NCBI GenBank assembly: GCA_948567375.1
Contig: OX419758.1
Span: 41,421,001 to 41,485,000 of the forward strand
DNA from: Lunularia cruciata
Lineage: Eukaryota > Streptophyta > Marchantiopsida > Lunulariales > Lunulariaceae
DNA length: 64,000 nucleotides
Direction of reading: 5' to 3'
Below are positions 9,880 through 21,001 of the stretch, in pieces. The position numbers and the translations under genes are program-made. The notes beneath the pieces were generated by a model, which was given only the letters and a program-made list of their open reading frames with translations, was not told the DNA's origin and did not search any database. Position 1 is the first letter of the stretch, and every line of letters begins with the position of its first letter.

Positions 9880-11559
9880 TTGTGCACTATGGAAATGGAA
9901 AAGAGGTTCCCATGTGGCATCATGAAGGGGATACCCTTTCCAAAGGACCTTGTACTCCATATGTTGTTGGTGGCCTCATTGAATGCAACGACGTGCAAGG
10001 ATAAATCAACTTCATATTCCTCATGATTATTGATAGGGAAGGGAGGAAGAGGAGGTAGACATGAGAGGAAAAAGAAGATGGGTGAGTAACAAGAAGTTTC
10101 AACTTGGAAATGTGAAAGATAAGGTGGATGCACATATGACAAGGTAAGGCAAGTTGATAAGCAACAAGAGAGATGATTTGGGTGACATCAAAGGGTCTTA
10201 TCTAATTAGGGGCAATTTTACAAACTTGGGAATCAAGTGATAGGGGTAGGTTATGAGAGGAGAAAATGACCTTATCACCAACTTGAAGGTGAGATCAAAG
10301 CAATGGAGGTCTGCATATTGTTTATGACTATATAGAGCAACGAGGAGATGAGATTTGGCTTGTTGGAGTGATTGAGATATGGTGGTCAAGAAAGTGGAAG
10401 TATGAGGGACATGAGAGGGAGGAGGAGCAAGAAGGGAATCTGGAACAAGTGGATCTTGGCCAAAATTGAGGAAGAAAGGAGAGAATATAGTGCTTGCATG
10501 TTTGGAATTATTGATGCAAACTCCGCAATGACAAGACATTCCTCCCAATTGGTATGGTGGATGTTGACAAAGGCACAAAGCATATCCTCCAAAGTGTGAT
10601 TTGGATGTTCAATTTGTCCATCAATTTGAGGATGATAGGCCATGGACAAAGCAAGCTTGGTGTTGAGTATCTAGAAAGAGTGCTTGCCAAAATTTCCCAA
10701 TCAATCAAGGATCATGATTGGAGATAAGTACACGAGGCATCCCATGATGCTTAAAGACAATGTCAAAGTAGATATGTGCCAATGTTGGAGCATGCATGGT
10801 ATCAAAATTTTGCTTACTAAGCTTATCCACAAACACCACAATTATTTTGTGACCTTGCTTTGGCTTGGGAAAGGATGTGATGAGATCCAAGCTTATGTGT
10901 TCCCAAGTGGTTGAAGGAATGGGGAGTGGTTGAAGGAATCCACTTGGTTTTTGGTTGTTGGTCTTGTTGCATTGGAAGCTCTCACATGAGCGGACAACCT
11001 CTTGAACATCTCATGACATGTTGGGCCACCACCATTGGTGTTGGAGAGTACCAAAGGTCTTGTCCACATTAATGCGACCAACGATTGGTAAGTCATGGGC
11101 TTCTTGGAGGCACACAAGTCAAAGATCACACTTGGCTGGAACATAAATCTGGTTCTCATAGAATAAAAGGCTTTCCTTGAAGGAGAAGGTGTTGTACTCC
11201 TTGTTGCATACTTCAAGATGACCTTGTAACATTTGAAAGAAAGGACCTTGTTGTAAAGCGGTCTTACACTCAATTTGGATTTTGGAGTCAATTGATACCA
11301 TCGTAATTGCCACCATGACAAGAGGAAGAGACTTCAAATCAGGTCATCATGATAGGGCATCAGTGATGACATGGAACCAAACGGGTTTGTACTCAAGTTT
11401 GATGTCAAACAATTGTAGTTATTCCTCCCATTGATGATGTCAACTCTTCATGTGTTCCAAGTATAATGTTTAAAAAAAAGGTTTGTCATCAGTTTGCATG
11501 ATCACTTGTTCTCCCAAGAGATAATGCCTCTATACCTTGGTTGCATATACCATTGCTAG
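9880..11559 (-). pseudogene. Element 1 RNase H end, integrase and chromodomain
   Basis: Minus-strand fragments resume the RNase H domain directly after the element 2 insertion (RHYLLGEQVIMQTD at about 11530). They continue through the zinc-binding segment (HLQEAHDLP region, about 11120) into the integrase core: LDLITSFP near 10890, HHGMPRVLISNHDP near 10750, and a DGQIEHPNHTLEDML-like block with the third acid near 10620. A chromodomain relic (EEYEVD...) is at about 10040. Frames change and stops occur. Compare the better copy in element 3 at 24519-25990. Confidence 0.75.
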
Positions 11560-12131
11560 TGTCATGTGTATATACATTGCTACACAACATACATAATAAC
11601 ATACATACATCGCTGTCAACATCATACACTATAGAAGCACAACTCACACATAAGTTATCCATAGACTCTAAAGTGCCACAATAATCAGATTGTTTACAAC
11701 TCTCAAATCAACTAAACTCAGATCAGTACTTGAACTATCACTCTATAAACTGCCAACAATTGGGCACTGATTATAGTCAAGCCACACCCACTCTAGCTAA
11801 GAGAATCTAGGTGATGCTTGCCGGCCTTTGTCCACCATAGCTAGGAACTCAATGGCTCAACATTAGAAAAGTGAGCTCTCCGGAGCTACACTTCAAAAGT
11901 ATACCCTTGGACTTGAGCTAGATCTAAAACCCTAATGGTCCTATTGACTGCACACTCAATGGTGCAAATGGTGCAAAGTGACAGTAGCCCCCACCATGAA
12001 GTCAATACCCCAAACACAAAATTTGAACGTCAGAAAGTAGTCTATGGGAAATTGCTTAAATACCTCTAACTACTATCACTGCAACTCAAGTGTTTGAGCA
12101 ATCTAGATGTGACACTACAAATGGTGTGATA
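11560..12131 (-). repeat. 3' LTR of element 2
   Basis: A 572-bp repeat matching 21002-21438 and the solo LTR at 30150-30644. Read on the minus strand it starts TATCACACC (from TGTCACACC) at 12131 and ends CATGACA at 11560. It is flanked on the outside by CTAG, the target duplication. Confidence 0.8.
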
Positions 12132-12242
12132 ACTATTATGCATATATACATTGATATGCAACATACATTGCTGTCAACATCATACACTATAGAAGCACAA
12201 CACACACACAAGTCATACATAGACTCTAAAGTGCCACAATCA
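12132..12242 (-). repeat. Extra LTR tail abutting the 3' LTR
   Basis: About 110 bases that match the last part of the same LTR (the 11575-11690 segment: 'tgctgtcaacatcatacact', 'atagactctaaagtgccaca') lie directly upstream, on the minus strand, of the complete 3' LTR. The result is an LTR tail to LTR head junction. It could come from tandem LTR recombination or aberrant reverse transcription. Confidence 0.7.
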
Positions 12243-12411
12243 CCCCCTAGCTGGCGGTTAGGTCCATCTAACTCTAGATAGCCATCTACTCCAAGTATAT
12301 GGTATACCCTATGATGGGCAAAGATTAGAAGGCCAGGTGCTATGGAGTCCTATCGTTAGTCGCTTGTCTACAATTTATATCATATAAGAATAAACTAGCT
12401 ATAGGTCAAGT

Positions 12412-12546
12412 ACATCTAAGATGTAACCACTATCCCTGAGGAACCAAAATGAGAGGAGGAGTCATACATGCCATATGCCATCCTCTCAAATAACTATCAC
12501 ACACTAACATAATAGCAGCTCCACCAAAAGAGCCACATAACATACA
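12412..12546 (-). pseudogene. PHD-type zinc finger at the C-terminus of the element 2 polyprotein
   Basis: In the minus-strand ORF 12738-12430, residues 65 on read RCMLCGS ... MLVCDSYLRGWHMACMTPPL ... VPQG, followed after a stop by a W and a C in WLHLRC. This follows the PHD pattern CxxC ... CDxC ... GWHxxC ... PPL ... P.G.W.C..C. One zinc ligand is changed (CDSC to CDSY), the penultimate Cys reads His, and a TAG sits before the W. PHD fingers read histone H3 tails; in a retroelement integrase tail it would act as a targeting module, in the place where chromoviruses carry a chromodomain. Function here is inference. Confidence 0.7.
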
Positions 12547-12999
12547 CCTCAAGCTTGCACGTACAAGTGCAAAGCTTTGGTCCATAGTACCATCAATGTT
12601 TGGGAGGTGGCATGGTGCACAATTGCGCACATGATCCTTACAAACAACACCATCACGTCCTTCTAACACAAGGACTCTAGATTGCAAAACCTTATGCACT
12701 CTCAAGATAGTGTGGCATGTCAAAACATCAAGTGTCATTTATATTATCTGCTATAGATATACATAATCTCATGGATGAAATTGATGGATTGAGGGTCTAT
12801 AACCTCCTCCTCAAAAAGTAGCATAGCATAAGGTATCTCTATGAAAAGCAATTTCCAAGTTCTCAAAGGCCATCGGCATCACTCTCCAAAATATCTCTAC
12901 CCGTTGAGAACATGCACTCATCCATACATCTAGATCATCCAAGTCCAAAACTACAATAGCATCTTAACAAATGGCTACAGGTAAATCTAATCCTTGTCC

Positions 13000-13660
13000 A
13001 TAGAGTAGAAAGTAAGGAGAGAAGGATGCTAAGGAAGCTTGCCAGCTGAACCGATAGCCCATGGCCAACCAAGGTAACTGGAGATCCCAATCTCCTAAGT
13101 GGCCTCTCTGCAAACCATACTTTTGCAATTTTCTCTTCACCATTTGGACCAGTCTCTCTACTAAGCCATCTGCCTTAGGGTGATCTCAAGAGGTAGTACG
13201 ATGATCAATCAAAGTCTTGTCACACAAGACTTGAAACTCCCTCAAGAACTTGTGTACCTTTATCAGTCAAAACCTCAACTAGTGCAGCAAAATGACTAAG
13301 AACACAATCCAAGAACGAGTAAGTTGTCCCTTCACTAGACTTGTCAAGAAGTGCCACCAACTCAATCCACTTGGAGAAGTGCTTCACCATCACCAAAACA
13401 TACCAATGATGTCTCATAGTCAGCGGTAAAGGTCCAACAAAGTCCAAACTCCAATGGTAATCCAATCCTATGATAGGTAATGGATGGCGTAAGAGCATTG
13501 AATGATGTTGTAACTCGATCACAAACCACACATTTGGCAACAAACTATTGTACCTCAGTCTGCATACCGTGCCACCAATAATGACTCTAGAGTAAGCTAT
13601 ATGTACACTTTACTCCAAAATGTCCTAGCTCCTATGAGCATGATGGACCAACTGTGGTCT
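13000..13660 (-). pseudogene. Element 2 integrase
   Basis: The zinc-binding part reads ELGHFGVKCTYSLL ... HYWWHGM ... CVVCDRV (about 13640-13520). The core follows: WSLDFVGPLPLT (first Asp, about 13450), VLTDKGTQ (second Asp, about 13270), and a frame-shifted block near 13150 with the expected Glu region (ETGPNGEEKIAK in one frame). Stops and a frameshift near 13220 disable it. The GHFGVKRTY style differs from the chromovirus integrases in elements 1, 3 and 5, so this is a separate Ty3 lineage. Confidence 0.75.
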
Positions 13661-14119
13661 TTGAGATGGAAGCGGTACTACTGGCACTCTACCATCCTCT
13701 CATACATGCAAAAAGGTGTCTACCCTCCACTCTGAATTTTTTGGCTTGCTGAAGGACACGATCTCTCTCCTTAGCCCCAACTATTCCACCCACAAGACCA
13801 ATGCAAAGATATCCATCACTAAGACGTTACCATGAATATCTCGCTGAACTGTACTAATATCTTCACTCTTTGGATCTGTGACCTCAATAACTCCTCCTGT
13901 ATGCGCTAAGAGAGATACCACTAAAGCTTCAAAAATATACACAGAAAGGCCGATGCATGCCAACTTGGCACAATCTGCTCATCTATCTCACCATGCCAAC
14001 ATGCTCTAGTCTGATCTTGCTGATTGGGACATGGATTTCTACTCAACTCATCTACATCACGGTTCATTATTCCAAGTATGTGAACAACCATGAAATCATA
14101 CTCCTATAAAATCAGAGCA

Positions 14120-15271
14120 CATCAAGCAAGCTTCCTTGACAGCTTGTTGGACTCTATCAACCACTTTAGTGGCTGATGATCAATGATGAGAGTGAAAGGG
14201 TTACCAAATAGGTAACATCGGAAATATGCTATTACCCAAACTATTACCAAGCATTCTCTCTCATATGAACTAAACTTTGCCTCCGCTGAAGTGTTGGAGC
14301 GACTAGCATAGGCCACCACAAACTCCTTCTCCTCATCATCATGCTGGGTGAGCAATGCTCCAAGTCCCAACATACTCCAATCAGTATAAACTTGAAATAA
14401 TCATCCTCTGATTGGTCTCCTCAAAATAGGAGCAAATATTAACCTCTCCTTGACCTCTACAAAAGCTCTCTCCTGCTCATCTCCCCAACACCACTCCTAT
14501 GTAAGCTTGGTCATCTTTGTCAAGGCCTTGGCAATGGCACTAAATCCTCTAACAGCAATAGAAGTTTGCCAACCCAAGGAATGCTCACACTTTGCTCACA
14601 TCCGTAGGCCAAGGAATACGTGCAATAGCCTCTACTTTGGTCTGTTGAACACCAAGTCCTCTAGGGTAGATAGTGTGACCCAAATACTCAACCTGCTCAT
14701 GGAAGAACCTGCACCTCCCAAGATGTAATTTGAATCCATGAGATCTCAACCTCTCAAACACCTCCAACAACTATCTCTCATGCTCTTCCACAGTAGTGCT
14801 ATAAACCAAAATGTGATCAATATAGCACCAAGAAAAATCCAATCCAGCTAGGATCCTTTCCATCACCCTCTGGAACTCAACAATAGCATTCTTTAACCCA
14901 AATGGTAAGAACCTCCACTGATATAACATATCCTTACCGTGAGGATCAATAGCCCAAAATGTTGTCTTGGACTTATCCTCCTTGTTGATCGACAAATGAT
15001 GATATACTGCTCAAAGATCTAAAGTACTAAAGACCTTTGCATGCCCAATCACATAAAAAATCTCCTCTAGTGTAGGCATGGCATACCAATCAGCCCTGGT
15101 TTGTCGGTTGATAGGACAATAATCTCCACACATCCACCTATTTGTGTAGTTGCCATGCATATCCTTCTTGGCTAGCATCACTGTAGCTGATGCATACTCT
15201 TCATGTGAGATCTCCACCAAACTAACCTCAAAAAGGTCTCTACTCCAAATTTGAATCAATGTCCTCTCCAT
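14120..15271 (-). pseudogene. Element 2 reverse transcriptase and RNase H
   Basis: RT: the fragment at 15271-15011 has MLAKKDMHGNYTNRWMCGDY and ends FSTLDL. The fragment at 14995-14771 has FLPFGLKNAIVEFQRVMERI and the catalytic box as YIDH (YIDD expected) at about 14813-14824. RT ends at 14770-14585 (YLGHTIYP). RNase H: VYTDWSMLGLGALL, SYEREC and LIIDHQPLKWL at about 14400-14120 carry the three expected acids. The last Asp of YIDD is changed, so RT is dead even apart from the stops. Confidence 0.85.
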
Positions 15272-15840
15272 GTCACTATAGCAATAAGGACATCAAAAAA
15301 CTGGTGTATTGCTAGTCAACTCAATCCATATACAAGGTCCTTTTAGAGAATTGGGTCAAATCCTTCATATTGAAGGCAAAACAACTTGTGTAGCTCCTCA
15401 AGAACCTCCAAACCTTCCGTCTTTCCTCTCCAATAAGCTTGGGTCCAAGATTTGGCTCCCAAGTATCCTCTGTAATAGTCGCAAGAGTGGAAGACGTACT
15501 GACTGGTTGCTACACTAGGCCCTTGGGAGCAAGATTGTCATGCCTTTGACTACTAGAGGTCCCAACCTCTGAGTTAAAAACTCCCTCCACTATAGCTACA
15601 AGCTCCACATGTCCTCTAGCTACATCCCAAGTGGACAAAGGGTGTAATCCAAGTAGCCCACACTCACTTGGATGGACTCCAAGTAGACCACTCTTCCTAG
15701 TAACTAGTTGTGTCCCAAGAATACCATGTCCACTTGGTCAATCACCCCTAGCATGTGCTTGAATCATCTTGATAGGCACAAGGTTCACAAGTGTCTAAGT
15801 GGTGATGCCTATCAAGCACATCATATATTGCTCTGCCAAG

Positions 15841-16768
15841 CTAAGGCTCACAATCCATGTCAAATAGTTCAGGGTCTATAGCCTGACCTAACATTTGATG
15901 CCTAAATGCCTTTGACATTGATGGAATAATGGTAATACCAATGCACAAACCCATTGCCCGCTCTCTCATTGGCATTGGGCTCCACCAAATTTTGTAATTG
16001 TGAGTCCCAAACAAGTCCATGTCTTCCCTCTCAAAAAGCATGAGAGCTTGGGAGACTCATGAGGATGGGAAATGAGGCTCTTGGTTGTCCAACTAGGTTC
16101 ACTACTGCCATAAGTGACCTATCAGCCACTACCATTGTTTGAGATTGACACCCAATATCCAAGATGTCATCAACAAGGATATGGTCAAGTCGTTGAATCC
16201 CACATAAGCACACTAGAAAACCTCTCTGGGAAAGAGATTCATCCACCAAAGACAAAGATAATAAGCTCGTGATCCTACTTTAGCTACATCTAAAAATACA
16301 GTAGGTCCCATCCAAGAATGGACCTCATGTGTACTCACCACCACTATGGTGTGAGAATCACCCATCAAAGGAATGTTCTCCAAAAGGTAAGCTGGAGAAA
16401 TAGACCAATGAACCTGAAGATGTTGTAGTATCCGCAACATCTCCCAAAACACACTAGAACAAGGATCCTGAAGACCCAAACCTTGGCCAGCATGTGTATG
16501 TCCCTAACATGGCTATCCAAAAATCACCAAGTGAATAGGCCCATGTCTCTCCATATGCCTTCAGTAAGGAAATGTCTGTGGGTAGGGCCTTTTGGTAACC
16601 TCTAACTATTGATATTAGTAATACTCAAGATATCGATAGGCCAAGTGTGCCACATGATGTAGAGAGATTTGCCTAGCAGTCTCATCTCTCTCTACATACA
16701 AGTACCTCTGTACTCATATACCTGCCTATAACACCGTAGCTAGTCCGGTGCTAATCCCACCAAACAAC
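15841..16768 (-). pseudogene. C5-cytosine DNA methyltransferase domain in the element 2 polyprotein
   Basis: Minus-strand translation shows the ordered motifs of DNA cytosine-5 methyltransferases: motif I LFGGISTGLATVL (AdoMet binding, about 16768-16730), motif II YLYVERDETAR (about 16690), motif IV with the PC dipeptide in GHTHAGQGLGLQDP context (about 16520-16455), motif VI PAYLLENIPL (about 16395), a motif VIII-like DVAKVGSRAYYL (about 16280), ASFPILMSLPSSHAF (about 16075) and a motif X-like LGQAID (about 15880). The PC cysteine is kept but is flanked by TAG codons where Trp and Gln are expected; two frameshifts lie near 16240 and 16040. It lies between protease and RT in one polyprotein order. 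The family transfers methyl groups to cytosine C5 in DNA. Inactive in this copy. Confidence 0.82.
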
Positions 16769-17169
16769 TCCAATAGACATATCCCCACTATTGGATACTA
16801 CCAAGCAATGAGTGTGGTATCCAGTAGTATCCAGAGGTGTCAAAGTAATCAACTCTAGAAGCTCCTCCTCACACTCATCTCCTGATGATACAAAGGCTCC
16901 ACTCCAAGCCTGTTGTACCAACTGATCTTCATGTTGCTGCAATGCCTCCTTTGAACTCTACAATGGAGCATCTAAGGTGGATGGAACAATCCCACTTGTG
17001 CTCCAAATCCAAGTGATCTCCTCTGGTACTAAAGTATCCTCTGCATGGGCATTCCACTCCAACAAGTCACCAGGCCAAGTAACTACACCATTGAAAGCTA
17101 AAATTGATGTTGCCATGGTCTTGGACTATAGTGAGCTAAGACTGCCACTACTGAAGCATATTGGTAGGT

Positions 17170-17530
17170 GATATACCCGTCCCTCACCAAACTACCAACT
17201 TGGTCTATAGGAGGCTGTCTCTTCCCAATAGTCAATGCTGAAACCCATGGGGTATAACACTGCTTCCCCAACTAGCACATTGTATGACTCAGCTATTGTT
17301 GTAATAGCATGAGCTCTCATCAACGAGCTATCAGTCGGATGACCACGCTGAACTTGGACAACAAGCTTCCCACATGTGTTGTACTATGTTGAACGACCAC
17401 CTAGAGATGTTTGGATCTAAAATGGACACATGTCCACATCAGCCTTCTGTAACTCTAGACCAACTACTACAACCTTCCCTAATATAAGGGCCTGGGCACC
17501 AAAGTCTAACAAGACTTTCTATGGTGTATA
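17170..17530 (-). pseudogene. Element 2 aspartic protease
   Basis: VLLDFGAQALILG at about 17515-17477 is a retropepsin active-site block with the catalytic Asp; the usual D-T/S-G has become D-F-G. Downstream come GHPTDSSLMRAHAITT, YNVLVGEAVLYPMGFSIDYW and YGEGRVYHLPICF, which close the domain. The same end block, more decayed, is found at 37640-37770 in element 7. Confidence 0.7.
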
Positions 17531-18434
17531 GGCCTTCCTTGAAGGTCCCACCAAATGGAAAATCCCCCTCTAGTTATCCAATAGGAAAACACTAGGTGTA
17601 AACCACACTCTCTCAAAGGCCAGTCTAGCTAGCAACTCCTCTAGTCTAGATGGCAACTCCTCCAGTCTAGCTGTTGCTGCTTGCCATAAACCACTGGTTG
17701 TTGAATGGATCCCATGCTCCTCAACCAAGTCAGCTCCACTATCAACCACCTCTACTCTAGTAGTAGGAATTGCATCATCCCTACTCTCACAAAGCGTGGC
17801 AACCAATGGGAACATTGGGCTTGGTCAACTCCAATGTAAACGTGTCACTAGTTGAAAACAAAGGGCACCATATAATTAGCTGATCTGCCCCAAACATCAT
17901 GCTAGACTCAATTTGTGTAGTAGTAGGTGGTTGACTAGCATGTTGTTTATCATGCACTCCATCACCACCTTCCACACCTGCACTAGGACGTATATGAGCC
18001 ATGGATGTTGTCTACAATACCTCAGATAGCATGAAAGACTAGGGAAGCCTGACTTGTCTTTCAACCTCTCCTCTTTATGAATCCAACTCTAGTGATGCTC
18101 CTCTAGGCTCTAAAGCACATACTATACTCCTAGTCACTACTGCAGATGTATCCACCTATGTTGCCCCGCATATGAAGTCCAAAGCATCTCTTTCACTAGC
18201 ATATGAGGTGGAAGCTTAAGCATCCAAATCTGATCTCCTTTGAGCAATGGCCATACTAGCCAATCTCTACTCCAATTGCTTAATCTAAGTAGGCATAGTT
18301 GTTTCAAAAGTAAGGACAGGTACCGCACCTCTACTAGGTGTAGATCCTCTACCACCTTGTTCTCCATGAACTAGAGCTCCTCTACTACCTGCCATAGTAG
18401 CCCTACCACTCCAAAACTCCGGGTGTAGGTCAAA

Positions 18435-18569
18435 GCATTGGTCACTAGTGTGACCAAATTTGTAGCAATGCTCACACTACCTCTGTTCCAATTGAGATGC
18501 ACTAGAGGTATCAGGTCTGCTGCCCTGAGTACACTCTCTCTTATGGTGAGGTCCACCACAAGTCCAACA
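18435..18569 (-). pseudogene. Two gag zinc knuckles of element 2
   Basis: CWTCGGPHHKREC at 18569-18531 and CEHCYKFGHTSDQC at 18476-18435 are two CCHC knuckles, which bind RNA in gag. Gag fragments precede them on the minus strand from about 19574 (for example 19310-19023). Both knuckles keep all their ligands, unlike most of the element. Confidence 0.8.
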
Positions 18570-18599
18570 AGCAACACTACCACTCACTAGTTGCTGCTG

Positions 18600-19574
18600 A
18601 CCTGAAAATGAAATTAAGGGTCTAGCTCCACTAGGCCATCCACCATATTCTCAAAAACCAACTAGGCATGATGGACTCTACTGTTTTCTAGAAGAAGTAC
18701 AACTGTGGTATGAGATCTCCCTACCAAATCCAGATGCCACTACCCTCTCCTCCACCATGTTGAGCTCAATATGCTCAACCAAACCAAAGACCACTACCAA
18801 AGTGGGCAAAGTAGCATGTAACAACGTAACATCACTAACCTTACGTCATAACTCCCTGTCTAGTATCCCATGCCAAAATTGGACTGCTTGGGCCTCAGTA
18901 ACTCCTTGAGTGAAATTGATCAGCCACCTCATGCAAGTGTATGCCTTGCGTAGGCTCTCTCTAGCCTTCTGCTATAACTCTTGCAAGCTCCTCAGCTTGT
19001 GAGTCCGCACTCCCTGGTAGTTCTACTTCAAACAATGGAAGAACTCCACCATGGGGTTAAACCCCGATACCACACCACTTGTTTTAGCGGTACCTCCACT
19101 TGTGGTAGCACTATCTCTAGCTAGTGCACCTCCACTAGCTCCACCAACACTACTTGAGGTAGAACTTGTGGGTACAACCAATATACTCTTGGCAATCAAG
19201 CCTGAAGTGATGGAGACATAATTTAGAAACCAATATTGTCTCCATAATTCAATCTCCTCCAAACAAGCTCTCCTAAACTCATGGTAGTTGTCCATCGGCA
19301 GGCCTTCCAAATGCTAAAATAACTCCTTCCATGCCATGAAGGATGTAAACAAAGTCGGGTTTTGCATCTATTGTAGATCACACCAACTATCAGACTCTTG
19401 GATGAAACCATCCAACTCAATGGTACCCACTATACCAAAGTAACGCTTAGGGCCTTTGGAGGCCCCAAAAATCTTGTCCATGTCCCACAACAATGATGCG
19501 GACATGCCAAGTGCACTCTCAACTAAATCAACTCTTGTGTCAAACTCCAACTCAAAGTCAATCTCCTCTCTCAT
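18600..19574 (-). pseudogene. Element 2 gag remnant
   Basis: Overlapping minus-strand fragments read in gag order: MREEIDFELEFDTRVDLVES (19574 on), then a block with EEIELWRQYW, a Ser/Thr/Gly-rich stretch, then VEFFHCLK (19310-19023), then RSLQEL...AYTCMRWLINFTQG (about 18960) leading to the zinc knuckles. Gag forms the particle that packages element RNA. Frameshifts at about 19370 and 19020. Confidence 0.6.
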
Positions 19575-19599
19575 TGGGACCTAAGATGCAAGCTGATAC

Positions 19600-21000
19600 C
19601 AAGTGCCACTTTGAGTAAACCCAATGTGTACTATAGGGCTAACTCCTCTGGAATCCCCAAAGAACTCTATCGTGACAAAGTAATCACAATTGCAACCGCA
19701 AATTGGAATCACAAATTGCAACCGCAAGTACCCCACCAAGTGCCAACACCAATTGAGCACCACCAAGTGCCAATACACACGGAACACCACCCACTAATGT
19801 AACTCTAATTGAGATAACTACACTAAGGGAAAGGGCAACCTGTCACCTGCCATCATAACACACACTCTCACAATCTACAAGTCATCATTCCCCACCTCAC
19901 CGGAGAGAGAAAAAGGTAGTCTGATTGGTCATCACTCCAACCTCACTACCAAGAGCACACCAAAGCGCCAATGCTCAAAAGTCAAGGCACCTCACACAAA
20001 TGTGGTGCACAAACATGAAGTAGAGAATAGAGTGGATCACAAGAAATCACAAGAAATCTAAACAAAATCTAAACCTTCCATCTCATAAAGCAACACGTGA
20101 TTGACTCTGCCATTTGACATAAGAGGAGTTTGTATCTATGTCCTAAGCTACCAAGATCACCAAGAATGGGATCAAATTGCTTCTCCTAGCCAAAACTACA
20201 AGTGTATAGATAATAATGGGCCAATCACTAGGACAACAAGTGAGGGTGGACCAATTGGCTAGGGCACCAGTCTAGGGACAAGAGATCTAAGGGTCAAACC
20301 TTGTTACGTACAATCTAATAGGATGGGCAAATTTTGCCAAACAATGACCAAGATCTACTCTAAACTAGCTAGCCTCACGCTAACAAGCTGGCTCTTCTAG
20401 GCCGTAGTAGCCTCTCATAGCCCACAATCCTATGCCTTGAAACTCAAAAATTCAGCCAAATGAGGCCTTTCTTCTTGCCACTTTGAACCTCTTCCAAATT
20501 TGACAAAACTCCTCAAAACTTGCAAAACTCCTCCAAATCTGACCAAAATCTGACGTAAAATCCAACAAAATCTTGATGAAAAATCTGACATAAACCCTAA
20601 AGGTGACTGACCACCAAATCCTATGCTAACTCTTCACTCGAGCCAAATTGAAAAAATGGGTTTCTCCAAATCATAAATTCATTGAGGTGGGTTTCCAACT
20701 TCACTTTCAATTTCACTTTCTTATCCCAACTTGCAACAAATTGGTCATGCTTTCACCTCTTGAGCTCATAATCACAACCACTTCTAAAAAATTGATTCTT
20801 TATGCATGAAATTTGGCCAGTGCTTCCGCACACCATTTATCTCATTGCAAAATTTACATCAATTGAACAAGCTTCTACACATTAGGGAAAACCTGAGCTC
20901 TGATCGAGCTACCAATGATTAGCAAGTCTTGGAGATACCACCAACACTCTCAATTCCTACACCTAATTTCCTCATGATTTCACTTCTTTGATGTAATAAA
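19600..21000 (-). other. Element 2 leader region between 5' LTR and gag
   Basis: No coding sequence is credible. Near 20900-20925, on the minus strand, ttggtagctcgatcagagct resembles a tRNA-Met primer site (TGGTATCAGAGC) broken by a few extra bases; this is weak. The rest is AT-rich with 'aaaatctgac' type short repeats around 20480-20590. Confidence 0.4.
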
Positions 21001-21001
21001 A

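Noticed and set aside
16213-16479. Reading the methyltransferase fragment as an independent host gene
   Set aside because: It is in the same strand and order as the protease and RT of element 2, inside its LTRs, and the second relic repeats the protease-methyltransferase order.
20900-20930. Primer-binding site of element 2
   Set aside because: The text only resembles the initiator tRNA complement with an internal insertion, and the adjacent LTR end cannot be aligned to the 3' LTR; kept only as a remark.
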